64,000 bases of DNA from Pelagerythrobacter marensis (GTDB taxonomy: Bacteria > Pseudomonadota > Alphaproteobacteria > Sphingomonadales > Sphingomonadaceae), in NCBI RefSeq assembly GCF_001028625.1, contig NZ_CP011805.1:2217001-2281000 (forward strand). Reading direction: 5' to 3'. Positions 25,572 through 35,290 of this stretch are shown piece after piece. The first letter of the stretch is position 1. Each line of letters opens with the position of its first letter. A program made the translations under genes and the position numbers. A model generated the notes under the pieces. The model was not told the origin of the DNA, ran no database searches, and saw only the letters and a list, made by a program, of their open reading frames with translations.

Positions 25572-28500
25572 TCAGAACTGGATCCCTGCACCGATCGCCG
25601 CACCGGCCTGGTTGCGAGTGTTGTAGGTACCGGTGGCGCGGACCACGAACCGGCCGTTGTCCGAAGCCTTCGAGAACCCGATCGCGATGGCCTGTTCACC
25701 CTGCCAATGCGAAATCCCGAAGCCCATGATCCCCATGCCCGGCTCGAAAGCCTGCGGGACCATGCCCATCGCCATGGCCGAAGCCGTGCCGCCGTTCGCA
25801 TCGTTGCGATAATCGGACAGGTCGAACCGCAGATCCGCGATCATGGCATCGGTATAGTAGTTCGCCTGGTTGAGCGTATCGGCCAGGCCGGCATTGAGCT
25901 GGCCCAGGTTCACCGCATCGGTGGGGGCGACCCCGGCTGCAAGGTTGGTGATCCGGGTCCCGCCCATGTCGATGCCATTGCCATCGATGGTCGGACCGTT
26001 CTCGATCGCAATGCTCTCAAGCCCGGTCAGGTTGGGGTTCAGTGCGACCTGAACCTCCGTCCCATTCTGGTGGATCATCATGTTGTTGCCGGCCGTGAAG
26101 CTGGCGGTGGAACCCGGTGCGACATTGGCCACACTCGAACCCGTCGCCACGCCCGACCCGGTCGCGCCGGTGGTAACGTTCCACCCGGCAGCAGCCGTGT
26201 CGCCGACCGCCTGGATCGCCGCTTCGACGTTGTTGTAGACGTTGCCACCCACCGCAATCTGCGTGTTGATGGTGTTCGTCGTCGGATCGTAGCTCGATCC
26301 CGGGCTGAGCGAGGAAGCAATGCTGTCGCCCAGGGCAACGATCTGGCTGCCGTTCACCGCATCGGTGCTGGTCGACGAAAGCTCGCCCGCCGTCACCCCG
26401 GTGATCTTGCCGGTCCCGTCGGCATTGACGGTCACGTTGCCGAACTGCGGGCTCTCCGCCATCTCGATGTTCACCGAACCCGTCGCCGGATCGGTAACCG
26501 TGCGAATGTTCGCACCCGAATACCCCCCAGACGTCGTACCCTCACCCTGAATGGTCAAAACCTGACCAGACGAACGGCTCACCGTACCACCAGCATTGCC
26601 GGCGAAAGCGATACTGACACTGCCAACCGCAGCCTGCAGCTGGTCGACATTGACGGCATCGGTTCCGGCCACGCCGGCAGCCAAGTTGGTGATCCGGTTA
26701 CCGCCGTTGTCCAGCCCCGAACCGCTCAACGACACAGTGCCGTTCGGCCCACCGGCGACAGTCACGCCGTCATTGTTAAGCGTGGTATCGCCAGCGGTAA
26801 CACTGCCCGCAGCCGTCAGATCGAGATCGGGATTGAGAGCGACTTCGATCTCACCCGCATCGTCGCCGCCCGTCTGGGCGATGGTAATGTTCCCATCGCC
26901 GGTGAACGTCACCGTGCCATTCGGGCCGATGTTGGCACCGTTGGTCCCATCGGTGATATTCCAGCCCGAACTTGCGATGGCTTCGACCGCCTGCAGCTGG
27001 GCGACATTGACCGCATCGGTATCCGCGCTGCCGGCGGCAACGTTGGTCAGCTGGCGCTCTGCCCCGGCCGAACCGATGGATACTTCGCCCGCCGAGTTCT
27101 GCGGAGCGGCAAGCGCGAACGCGGTATAGCCGATCTGCGAACCGACCGAAGTCGTGCTACCGGCTCCCAATGCCACGCTGCCGGAGAAGCTGGCGTTGGC
27201 ACCGGCACCGATTGCAATCGACTGAACGCCGTCGGAGATCGAGTTGGTCCCCAGGGCAATGCCGTCCGCCTGCGACACCTGCGAGTTCTGGCCGATCGCG
27301 GTACCACCCGGCGCCGTCATCTGGACCACTGCACCATTGCCGAGGCCGATACCGTTGTCGCCATTGACCACCGTCGTCGGCCCGACGGCCACCGAATCCT
27401 GTCCCACCGCGAGCGAATCGACTGCGGTCGAATTGGCATGGAAGTACATCGTCGAAGTGACGGAGATCGAACCGATCGCACCTTGCAGCTGCCGCAGGGT
27501 AACGGCGTCCTGCGACTGCGTACCATCGGCCACATTGGTGATCTGCCGATAGTCGCCGGTTGCCGCGTTGCCGACAGACACTGCGCCCAGCAGGGTCGCG
27601 TCCGTCGTATTATACGGCACATATCCCAGCCCCGCCGGCGTCGTGCCGACGACCGGAGCGATTGCGCGGTTGGATACCGAACCTGCGCCGAGCGCCAGCG
27701 AACCGTCGATACTTGCCTGCGCACCCGCGCCGATCGCGGTGGACGATGCGCCTGTTGCGCTCGCGGCCACACCTGCCGCCATCGAATCCGTTCCGGTAGC
27801 CCCGTCGTTGTTATAGTTGGCCTGGATCACTCCCCCGTCGTTGACGCTGTAGTAACGGGTTCGCGCATCTTCCAACTGGTTCACATTGACCGCATCGGTG
27901 CCGGCGACGCCGGGCCCGACATTGGCGATCACCAAGCCGCCTGCGTCGATCCCGCTGCTGGTCACGCTGGGCCCCGCGGCGATGGTCAGACCATTGGTGT
28001 CGATGGTGGTATCACCCACCGTCAGGCTGCCCGCCGGGGTCAGATCGACATCGGGGTTGAGGGCGATCTCGACTTCGCCGTTGTCGTCGGCGCCCGTCTG
28101 GGCAACCGTGATGTTGCTGTCACCAGTGAACGTCACCGTCCCGTTCGGGCCAATGTTCGCACCCGTCGTTCCGTCGGTCACGTTCCAGCCGGCGTTGGCC
28201 ACGCTGTCCAGCTGCGTCAGTGCATCCTGCACATTGGTGTAGGTGTTCGTGCCGACCGTCAGCGAAGCCGTCACCGTGTTGGTCGTCGGATCATAGACCG
28301 ATCCACCGCCCAGCGAGGTCGCCGTGCTGTCGCCCAGCGCCGTCAGCTGATCGACGTTCACCGCATCGGTGCCGGCAACGCCCGGGGCGACGTTGGAGAT
28401 CACGAGGTTGCCCGCGTTGATCCCCGTCGTGGCGATCACCACCGGTCCGGCCGTCAGGCTGTTCACGGTGATATCGTCAGCCAGGTCGAACGTAACATCG

Positions 28501-31500
28501 TTGCTGCCGGCGGTTTTCGTAACCTCGATATTGCCGTCGGCATTATTGAGATCGACATCCGCACCGGTCGCGCTCGCCACCGAGACATTGGTCGCATTCG
28601 CACCCTGCGCACTGACGTTCCAGCCCGCGCTCGCTGTCTGGTTGACGAGATCAAGCTGCTCTTCCGTCGCCGCACGGCCGACGGTCGCAAAGCTCGGATC
28701 GGCCAGCGTCGTGTTGCTCAGGCCCGTGATGTCGTTCGTCACCCCGCTCAGGGCAACCGTCCCGCTGGTCACACCATCGGTGTTCACGACAGTGTTGCCC
28801 ACCGTCAGGCTACCCGCCGGGGTCAGATCGACATCCGGGTTGAGGGCGATTTCGACTTCGCCGTTATCGTCGGTACCCGTCTGGGCGACCGAGATATTCG
28901 CATCGCCGGTGAACGTCACCGTTCCATTCGGGCCGATGTTGGCGCCCGTCGTGCCGTCGGTCACGTTCCAGCCGGCATTGGCCAGCGATTCAACCTGCTG
29001 CAACTGCGCCACGTTGACCGCGTCGGTCAGTTCGGTGCCTGCCGCAACGCTCGTGATCTGGCGGGTTTCGGTGTCGCGGTTGCCGACACTCACCGCTCCT
29101 AACGTGCTGCGCCAGATCGCCGAAGTGTCGGTCGAGGCCAGGCCCGTCAGCGGGTCATACCCCGCAACGCCCGCAGCAGTACCAGCAACCGAACCACTGC
29201 CCAGTGCGACACTATCCTCGACAATGGCGCCCGAGCTGGCCCCAAGAGCCACCGCGCGATTTGCGGCGGCGCCGGAACTGCTACCGATGGAAACCGTGGA
29301 GTCGGCCGTTACGTTGTTACCGGCCAGGAAGCCCAGCGACACATTGTTGTCGCCTGTGACGTTGTTGCCAGCGTTCTGACCCATGGCGGTGTTGCTATCA
29401 CCCGTGACAGTGCGGCCCGCTGCCACACCATAGGCGGAGTTGAAATCACCGATGGTTTCAAACCCGGAGGCATAACCGACCGCCGTATTGTTGCTGCCCT
29501 CGCTGTTGCGGAAAGCGAACGAGCCCATGGCGACATTCTGAATGCCGACCAGATTGGAGGCCGACTGGCGCCCGATCAGGACGTTGTCCTGCCCCTGCGC
29601 GCTCAGGCCCGCGGCGCTGCCGACCACGACACTATAGGGTGCATTGGCATTCTGCGCCGCGCTCGCGCCGATAGCGACGATATTGCGGCTCGCAGGATCC
29701 ATGCCGCTCCCGGCACCGTCGCCGACCGCGACGACTGCAATGCCTGGCGCAGAAGCACCCGATCCGACTGCAACGCTCGTGTTTCCGGCGGCGGATGCAC
29801 CGTTACCAACCGCCGTGGCACCGCTCCCTGCCGCGGAAGCGTTGATCCCGGCGGCCAGGGCCTTGTTCCCTGTCGCGCCGTCGTTGTTGTAGTTGCCATC
29901 GGCCGCAGAGCCATTGTTGACGCTGTAGAAGTGCGTCGTCGCAGCGGCCTGCGCGGCCTGAAGCTGGTCGATGTTGACCGCGTCGGTGCCGGCAACGCCG
30001 GGCGCGACGTTGGAGATCACCATGCCGCCGGCATTGATCCCCCCGGTGGTCACACTGGGACCGCCGGCAATGGTCAGGCCATTGGGATTGATCGTAGTGT
30101 TGCCCGCAACCAGGCTGTTCACGGTGATATCGTCAGCCAGGTCGAACGTGACATCGTTGCTGCCGGCGGTCTTGGTCACCTCGATATTGCCGTCGGCATT
30201 GTTGAGGTCGACATCTTCGCCGGTCGCGCTTGCCACCGAGACGTTGGTCGCATTCGCACCCTGTGCGCTGACGTTCCAGCCGGCGCTCGCCGTCTGGTTG
30301 ACCAGCGCAAGCTGCTCTTCGGTCGCCGCGCGGCCTACCGTGCCGAACGTCGGATCGGTCAGCGTCGTGTTGCTCAGACCCGTGATGTCGTTCGACACCC
30401 CGCTCAGAACCACACCGCCGCTGGTCACACCATTAGCCGCAACCGCCGTCGTCGTGACGCCGTCAGTCACTGTGACGCCGGTGGTATCGACCACCGTATC
30501 ACCCACCGTCAGGCTGCCCGCCGGGGTCAGATCGACATTCGGGTTGAGGGCGATTTCGACTTCGCCGTTATCGTCGACACCCGTCTGGACGACCGAGATG
30601 TTGGCGTCGCCGGTGAACGTCACCGTTCCGTTCGGGCCGATGTTCGCACCCGTCGTGCCGTCGGTCACGTTCCAGCCGGCATTGGCCAGCGATTCGACCG
30701 CCTTCAGCTGCGATACGTTCACCGCGTCGCTATCCTGCGTACCGGCGGCCACATTGGTGATCTGCCGGGTATTGCCGGCACTGCCGACGCTGACCGCTCC
30801 GCGCGAGGTGCTGTCGGTCGCGGTAATGGCCGCGGCGTCGCCCGGCAGCGCGCCGGTCGGGACATAACCCGTTGCACCCGCCGCCGTATTGGCAATCGAC
30901 CCGCTACCCAGAGCCAGACCGCCCGACACAGTCGCGCTGGCACCGGCGCCCAGTGCCGCACCATTCGCCGCTGAAACGTTCGCCAGCGGTCCCACCGCGA
31001 CGCCGCCGGGAGCCAAGCCAGACACCGTTGCTTCGGTACCAAGGGCAACACCGGTTATGCTCGCCGCACTGACTTCTGCCCCGTCACCGACCGCGGTTGA
31101 AAATTGGGCCAGAGCGTTGGCATCGTCGCCTATGGCCGTCGCTCCGTCCGCATTCGCGATTGTCTCGGAGCCAATCGCAGTCGCTCCGTCGCCGTTGGTC
31201 GTGGCAGCCCGGCCAATGGCGACCGCGCCCCCATCGGTGTTCCCACCGGTCGCGAGAGCGTTCTGCCCCATGGCAATACTGCCATCATCGTCAGCCAATG
31301 CATCCACGCCGGCGGCCAGTGCGTTCGTTCCAGTGGCACCGTCGTTGTTGTAGTTGCCACCGACAACGCCGCCATCGTTGACGCTGTAGTAGTGTGTCGT
31401 TGCCTCAGCCTGCGCGGCCTGCAACTGCGCCACGTTGACCGCATCGGTCAGTTCGGTGCCCGCTGCGACATCGGTGATCTGGCGGGTGATGCCATTCGCC

Positions 31501-34500
31501 GCATCGCCGACGCTCACCGCGCCCGACGTGCTCTGCCAGGTCGGCGTCGTGTCGGTCGAGGCAAGGCCCGTCACCGGGTCATAGCCTGCCACACCGGCAG
31601 CGGTATCCGCAACGGAGTTGCTGCCCAGCGCCACGCCGTCTTCGACCGTCACGCTGCTGCTCGTGCCCAGCGCGGTGGCGCCGCTGACATCGGCCAGGGC
31701 ATTTTCGCCAAGCGCCGCGCCTGCATTGATCGCCGGATCGACCACGCCGCCGTTGTAGGTGGCAACCGCGCCGTCACCGAAGGCCGCGCCGCCATTGCCG
31801 GCCCGCGCCGAGGCGCCCATTGCCACCGAACCGGTAGCGATGGCGTCATGGCCGATTGCAATGCTGCGTTCGCCCAGCGCCCTTGAAGCGGCACCGAGGG
31901 CAACGCTTCGCGTGCCGACGGCGGTCGCCGACGCACCCCCTGCAAAAGACTGCGAACCGCTTGCAGAAGCGGAGCTGCCAACTGCTACGGCCTGAAGATT
32001 GGAAGCAGCGGCATAATTGCCCAGCGCCGTCCCCTGGGCACCGCTGGCGTTGCTATTGAAGCCGAGGGCGGAAGATTGCGCACCGGTTGCGACGGATGAA
32101 CTACCGACAGATACGGATGATCCGCCACTCCCCCTAGCATTAGCGCCCAGAGAAACGTTGTTCGATGTGAGGACGTTGTTACCCGAGGAGACACCCAACG
32201 CCACGTTCCCGGAGCCAGTGCCGCCGTTCCCCGCACTCGCACCCAATGCGACATTGTTTACGGTCTGGGCGCCCGTCAAGTTCCTGCCGCTGCCCTGCCC
32301 GATGGCCACATTGCCCCAGCCATTGGCGATATCGCTGCCGGTAGAACGGCTACCGATCGCGATATTGCCGTAGCCATTGATGTTGTTGCCGACGTTAGAT
32401 CCCAGCGCCACATTCCCGCCTTCTTCAGAGGGGACACCCGCTTGGACGCCACCAGCGACGTTCTGGCCGGAATTTGCGCCGACCGTCACACTCGGTCGGA
32501 TGATTGCATTGGTGTACTGAATACTCGTGCCGGAGTTCTGCCCAATTGTCACCGACGCGAGGTTTTTCGCCACGGCGCTGTCGCCGATCGCGATCGCGCC
32601 CTCACCGCTCGCAGCGGCATTGACACCTGCGGCAAGCGCGTCCGTACCCGTCGCTCCGTCGTTGTTATAGTTCGCCTTCACAACGCCGCCATCGTTGACG
32701 CTGTAGTAGTGCGTCTGCCCGGCCTGAAGCTGCGCGACGTTGACCGCATCGGTCAGTTCGGTGCCGGCCGCAACGCCGGTGATCTGGCGGGTTACGCCGC
32801 CTGCTGCGTCGCCAACAGCAACCGCGCTGGCCGTGCTCTGCCAGGTTGGCGTGGTATCGGTCGAGGCTGCGCTTGTGCTCGGATCGAAGCCGGCAACACC
32901 TGCCGCTGTGCTGGAAACCGAGCCGTTGCCCAGCGCCACACCGCCGGCGACGGTCACATCCGCGCCGTTGCCGATCACGAAGGCATCCGCGACATCGACA
33001 TCGTTGCCGTTGCCGATGATCCGGCTGCCGTCCGCCGTGGCAGCGAGCACACTGTCGTTGCCGAACACGCCGGCGTTATCGGCATCGATCGTGTTGTTGT
33101 TGCCTAGCGAATAGCTGCCCGTACCGGTAATCGTGGTCGGATCGCCGATCGCGCCCGAATTATCGCCATTGACTACATTGCCGGTGCCGATGCTGATCGC
33201 GTTCAGGCCCGTTGCCTGCGCGCCATCGCCGATCGCGATCGCCGATGCGCCGCTCGCCGAGGCTTGGACGCCGATGGCCGTCGCGTTACCTGCGCCTGCA
33301 TTGGCCAATCGACCGATGGCCGAACTGTTCGCACCGCCTGCCGATGCATCTACGCCGACCGCCGTGGCGGATCCGCCGGCTGCTGCTGCGTTCATGCCGA
33401 TCGCCTGGGCCGCTTGACCCGAAACGTTGGATGATGTCCCGATCGCGATGCCGTTGTCTGCCGTAGCATTTGCCAGATAGCCCAATGCATAGCTTGCAAC
33501 ACCGCTCGACACGGCGCTTGTGCCAAGCGAAACGGAATTCTGTGCGCTGGAGGAAGAGAAAGAGCCGATAGCGATACTGTCGAATTGGCCATTGTCGATG
33601 ACGCTTGCCCGAAACCCGATAGCGGTGCCGCGAGCCCCGGCAGCGCTGGCCGCCGAACCGATGGCGGCGGAATTCGCGCCAGATGCGACCGCCTGATAGC
33701 CACCTGCGAACGATTGACCCCCGCTGGCCTCAGAGAAGGCGCCAATGGCAGCGGAGTTCCCTCCGCTGGCAGCACTGAGCGAGCCTATGCTAATATCGCC
33801 GGCCAGGGCGGCATTCGAATTCACGCCGATGGCGACGGCATTGGTACCGCTTGACGTTGCGCCGCCCCCGATCGCAACCGCGCCGCCAAGGCCGGTCGCG
33901 CTGGCATTCAAGCCGATAGCCACACCATATTGCGTTGTTGCATCAACAGTCGCCTGACCGCCGATCGCGATTGCGTCAGCGCCGCGCGCCTGCGCGCCGC
34001 GAACACCGTTGCTGCCGATCGCAACCGCACCGGCACCCGAGGCAGTGGTCGAATTCGCCACGGTCAGCGGCGTCGTGCCATTGCCGCCCGCGCTGCCGAT
34101 CGCAACCGCGTTGGCGCCGCTCGACACCGCGCTGAAGCCAAGCGCGACTGCACCGGTCGCCGAGGCATTAGCATCAAGGCCGAAGGCCGAGCCCCATTTT
34201 ACCGCATTGGCGTTATAGCCAACCGCCACCGCGCCTGCCCCAAAACCGTCGGCATGTGCCCCCAGAACCGTGACGCCAAGTTGGCCATTACCACTCGCTC
34301 CACAACCGCCAACGGTCGACAGTTGACCGCTCCCATCGACCGTGTTGAACGTGTTACCCTGAGGCGCCTCATTGCCAACGACCGCAGTCCCGCCGGCCCC
34401 GCAATTCGGAGTTTGTTCGCGCTGAAGCGTATCCGCTGCAGCAGGTGCCGAGAAACCAAGCGCCAGCACCGAACCCAGCGCCGCAGGCACGACAAAGGCT

Positions 34501-34691
34501 ACGCGCGAAGACGAATGGCCCAGCGCGCCCAGGCCGCGCTGGCGACCAAACGCCACGCACGAGGAGGAAAGACGCAGGATCGCCATGATCCGCCGACGGA
34601 CGCCTTTGCCGAGCCCCTGAGAGTTCATAAGCATCTGGCTGGCATCGTGGCCATACTGGCAATCGGAACGGGTGTTACGGATGTTGCTCAT
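25572..34691 (-). CDS. Giant trimeric autotransporter adhesin (YadA/Hia type)
   Basis: 3039 residues. The N-terminus is an unusually long (about 86 residues) extended signal region ending GFSAPAAA. Next come many YadA-head repeats of the form A.AIG..A.A.G, interrupted by neck motifs TDAVNVAQLQ. The stalk includes four copies of a GWNVTDGTTGANIGPNG block and four of a YYSVN..NYNNDGATG block. The C-terminal ~100 residues form the YadA anchor (QLNAGLADTLNQANYYTD helix, four strands, ending AAIGAGIQF), the trimeric outer-membrane barrel. AGAGGAC upstream supports the ATG at 34691. It mediates surface attachment or autoaggregation by family analogy; ligand unknown. The frame is intact, with no stop or frameshift across 9.1 kb. 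Confidence 0.93.
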   Translation of the reverse strand: MSNIRNTRSDCQYGHDASQMLMNSQGLGKGVRRRIMAILRLSSSCVAFGRQRGLGALGHSSSRVAFVVPAALGSVLALGFSAPAAADTLQREQTPNCGAGGTAVVGNEAPQGNTFNTVDGSGQLSTVGGCGASGNGQLGVTVLGAHADGFGAGAVAVGYNANAVKWGSAFGLDANASATGAVALGFSAVSSGANAVAIGSAGGNGTTPLTVANSTTASGAGAVAIGSNGVRGAQARGADAIAIGGQATVDATTQYGVAIGLNASATGLGGAVAIGGGATSSGTNAVAIGVNSNAALAGDISIGSLSAASGGNSAAIGAFSEASGGQSFAGGYQAVASGANSAAIGSAASAAGARGTAIGFRASVIDNGQFDSIAIGSFSSSSAQNSVSLGTSAVSSGVASYALGYLANATADNGIAIGTSSNVSGQAAQAIGMNAAAAGGSATAVGVDASAGGANSSAIGRLANAGAGNATAIGVQASASGASAIAIGDGAQATGLNAISIGTGNVVNGDNSGAIGDPTTITGTGSYSLGNNNTIDADNAGVFGNDSVLAATADGSRIIGNGNDVDVADAFVIGNGADVTVAGGVALGNGSVSSTAAGVAGFDPSTSAASTDTTPTWQSTASAVAVGDAAGGVTRQITGVAAGTELTDAVNVAQLQAGQTHYYSVNDGGVVKANYNNDGATGTDALAAGVNAAASGEGAIAIGDSAVAKNLASVTIGQNSGTSIQYTNAIIRPSVTVGANSGQNVAGGVQAGVPSEEGGNVALGSNVGNNINGYGNIAIGSRSTGSDIANGWGNVAIGQGSGRNLTGAQTVNNVALGASAGNGGTGSGNVALGVSSGNNVLTSNNVSLGANARGSGGSSVSVGSSSVATGAQSSALGFNSNASGAQGTALGNYAAASNLQAVAVGSSASASGSQSFAGGASATAVGTRSVALGAASRALGERSIAIGHDAIATGSVAMGASARAGNGGAAFGDGAVATYNGGVVDPAINAGAALGENALADVSGATALGTSSSVTVEDGVALGSNSVADTAAGVAGYDPVTGLASTDTTPTWQSTSGAVSVGDAANGITRQITDVAAGTELTDAVNVAQLQAAQAEATTHYYSVNDGGVVGGNYNNDGATGTNALAAGVDALADDDGSIAMGQNALATGGNTDGGAVAIGRAATTNGDGATAIGSETIANADGATAIGDDANALAQFSTAVGDGAEVSAASITGVALGTEATVSGLAPGGVAVGPLANVSAANGAALGAGASATVSGGLALGSGSIANTAAGATGYVPTGALPGDAAAITATDSTSRGAVSVGSAGNTRQITNVAAGTQDSDAVNVSQLKAVESLANAGWNVTDGTTGANIGPNGTVTFTGDANISVVQTGVDDNGEVEIALNPNVDLTPAGSLTVGDTVVDTTGVTVTDGVTTTAVAANGVTSGGVVLSGVSNDITGLSNTTLTDPTFGTVGRAATEEQLALVNQTASAGWNVSAQGANATNVSVASATGEDVDLNNADGNIEVTKTAGSNDVTFDLADDITVNSLVAGNTTINPNGLTIAGGPSVTTGGINAGGMVISNVAPGVAGTDAVNIDQLQAAQAAATTHFYSVNNGSAADGNYNNDGATGNKALAAGINASAAGSGATAVGNGASAAGNTSVAVGSGASAPGIAVVAVGDGAGSGMDPASRNIVAIGASAAQNANAPYSVVVGSAAGLSAQGQDNVLIGRQSASNLVGIQNVAMGSFAFRNSEGSNNTAVGYASGFETIGDFNSAYGVAAGRTVTGDSNTAMGQNAGNNVTGDNNVSLGFLAGNNVTADSTVSIGSSSGAAANRAVALGASSGAIVEDSVALGSGSVAGTAAGVAGYDPLTGLASTDTSAIWRSTLGAVSVGNRDTETRQITSVAAGTELTDAVNVAQLQQVESLANAGWNVTDGTTGANIGPNGTVTFTGDANISVAQTGTDDNGEVEIALNPDVDLTPAGSLTVGNTVVNTDGVTSGTVALSGVTNDITGLSNTTLADPSFATVGRAATEEQLDLVNQTASAGWNVSAQGANATNVSVASATGADVDLNNADGNIEVTKTAGSNDVTFDLADDITVNSLTAGPVVIATTGINAGNLVISNVAPGVAGTDAVNVDQLTALGDSTATSLGGGSVYDPTTNTVTASLTVGTNTYTNVQDALTQLDSVANAGWNVTDGTTGANIGPNGTVTFTGDSNITVAQTGADDNGEVEIALNPDVDLTPAGSLTVGDTTIDTNGLTIAAGPSVTSSGIDAGGLVIANVGPGVAGTDAVNVNQLEDARTRYYSVNDGGVIQANYNNDGATGTDSMAAGVAASATGASSTAIGAGAQASIDGSLALGAGSVSNRAIAPVVGTTPAGLGYVPYNTTDATLLGAVSVGNAATGDYRQITNVADGTQSQDAVTLRQLQGAIGSISVTSTMYFHANSTAVDSLAVGQDSVAVGPTTVVNGDNGIGLGNGAVVQMTAPGGTAIGQNSQVSQADGIALGTNSISDGVQSIAIGAGANASFSGSVALGAGSTTSVGSQIGYTAFALAAPQNSAGEVSIGSAGAERQLTNVAAGSADTDAVNVAQLQAVEAIASSGWNITDGTNGANIGPNGTVTFTGDGNITIAQTGGDDAGEIEVALNPDLDLTAAGSVTAGDTTLNNDGVTVAGGPNGTVSLSGSGLDNGGNRITNLAAGVAGTDAVNVDQLQAAVGSVSIAFAGNAGGTVSRSSGQVLTIQGEGTTSGGYSGANIRTVTDPATGSVNIEMAESPQFGNVTVNADGTGKITGVTAGELSSTSTDAVNGSQIVALGDSIASSLSPGSSYDPTTNTINTQIAVGGNVYNNVEAAIQAVGDTAAAGWNVTTGATGSGVATGSSVANVAPGSTASFTAGNNMMIHQNGTEVQVALNPNLTGLESIAIENGPTIDGNGIDMGGTRITNLAAGVAPTDAVNLGQLNAGLADTLNQANYYTDAMIADLRFDLSDYRNDANGGTASAMAMGMVPQAFEPGMGIMGFGISHWQGEQAIAIGFSKASDNGRFVVRATGTYNTRNQAGAAIGAGIQF
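26760..30677 (-). repeat. Four near-identical stalk repeats inside the adhesin gene
   Basis: DNA copies of about 190-205 bp at roughly 26760-26966, 27995-28190, 28780-28973 and 30485-30677 encode the block GWNVTDGTTGANIGPNG...VEIALNP.VDLTPAGSLTVG. The three copies at 28.0, 28.8 and 30.5 kb are almost identical; the 26.8-kb copy is more diverged (GWNITDGTNG, LDLTAAGSVTAG). A second set encoding YYSVN...NYNNDGATG lies near 27790-27860, 29870-29940, 31310-31395 and 32640-32715. Such repeats allow recombination that shortens or lengthens the stalk. Confidence 0.85.
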
Positions 34692-34724
34692 GATTCGTCC
34701 TCTTCAGTCGACGTCAGGCACGGC

Positions 34725-34741
34725 CCCGGCCGCGGGCCGGG
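34725..34741. other. GC hairpin between the DUF4019 gene and the adhesin gene
   Basis: A perfect 7-bp stem CCCGGCC/GGCCGGG with loop GCG in the 95-bp gap between the DUF4019 stop and the adhesin start. There is no T tract on either strand, so it is not a classical terminator. It could stabilise the processed adhesin mRNA or lower readthrough. Confidence 0.4.
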
Positions 34742-34786
34742 ACAGAAAGGGAAAAGTCAGCGCGCGACGGATCGGCGCTCAACGGA

Positions 34787-35290
34787 TCAGCCCTGCGACT
34801 GCTCAGGCAGGAGGGCGGTCACACCGGAAAGGCGCCACTGGTTGTCTTCGTCGAGGCGGAAGCTGACCTGCTCCAGATGCGCAGTGCCGCTGGCCGTGCG
34901 CGCGAGCAGGTAAACCGTGATGTAGTTGCCACCCGGCACTGCCGGGGCGTTCGCGCCTTCGGCTGGCGGAGCGACCCGAACACGTTCGACCCGCGACCAT
35001 TCGCGCGCGACCACGCCGCCCGTTCGGGCATTGGTCGAAGCCACTGCTTCCGTGAACTGTTGCCTGGTCGTGGACGCCTTCAGCGCTGCCGAACCGGTGT
35101 CGTAGACCTGGCCGGCACCGCCAGCGTCAAGCGCCTGCGCCGTTGCGATCGCGTTGCGGATGAAGATGTCGCCCGACAATTGCTGGGCCGAAGCCGGCGC
35201 GGCCTGGACCTCGGCAGTTTGGGCCATGACAGGGGGCGCCGATAAAGCAGCAAGAGAACCCGAAAGGAACGTTGCAAGTATTATCTTCAT
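34787..35290 (-). CDS. Secreted DUF4019 protein, first gene of the adhesin locus
   Basis: 167 residues from the ATG at 35290, five codons inside the longest frame. GAGGAGG immediately upstream decides this start. A signal peptide (MKIILATFLSGSLAALSAP) precedes a DUF4019-like domain: FIRNAIATAQALDAGGAGQ, REWSRVERVRV, GGNYITVYLLA, EQVSFRLDEDNQWRLSGV. It is paralogous to the 24694 gene, so two DUF4019 genes bracket the adhesin and OmpA genes. Function unknown; probably periplasmic. Confidence 0.75.
   Translation of the reverse strand: MKIILATFLSGSLAALSAPPVMAQTAEVQAAPASAQQLSGDIFIRNAIATAQALDAGGAGQVYDTGSAALKASTTRQQFTEAVASTNARTGGVVAREWSRVERVRVAPPAEGANAPAVPGGNYITVYLLARTASGTAHLEQVSFRLDEDNQWRLSGVTALLPEQSQG

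Noticed and set aside
25536..29102. 1188-codon plus-strand frame antisense to the adhesin
   Set aside because: Low-complexity shadow of the repetitive GC-rich adhesin gene; Arg/Gly/Asp-rich with no domain, signal or ribosome-binding site.
26760..30677. Regular repeats as a possible CRISPR array
   Set aside because: Repeats are about 200 bp, few and in frame within a coding region; they encode stalk domains.
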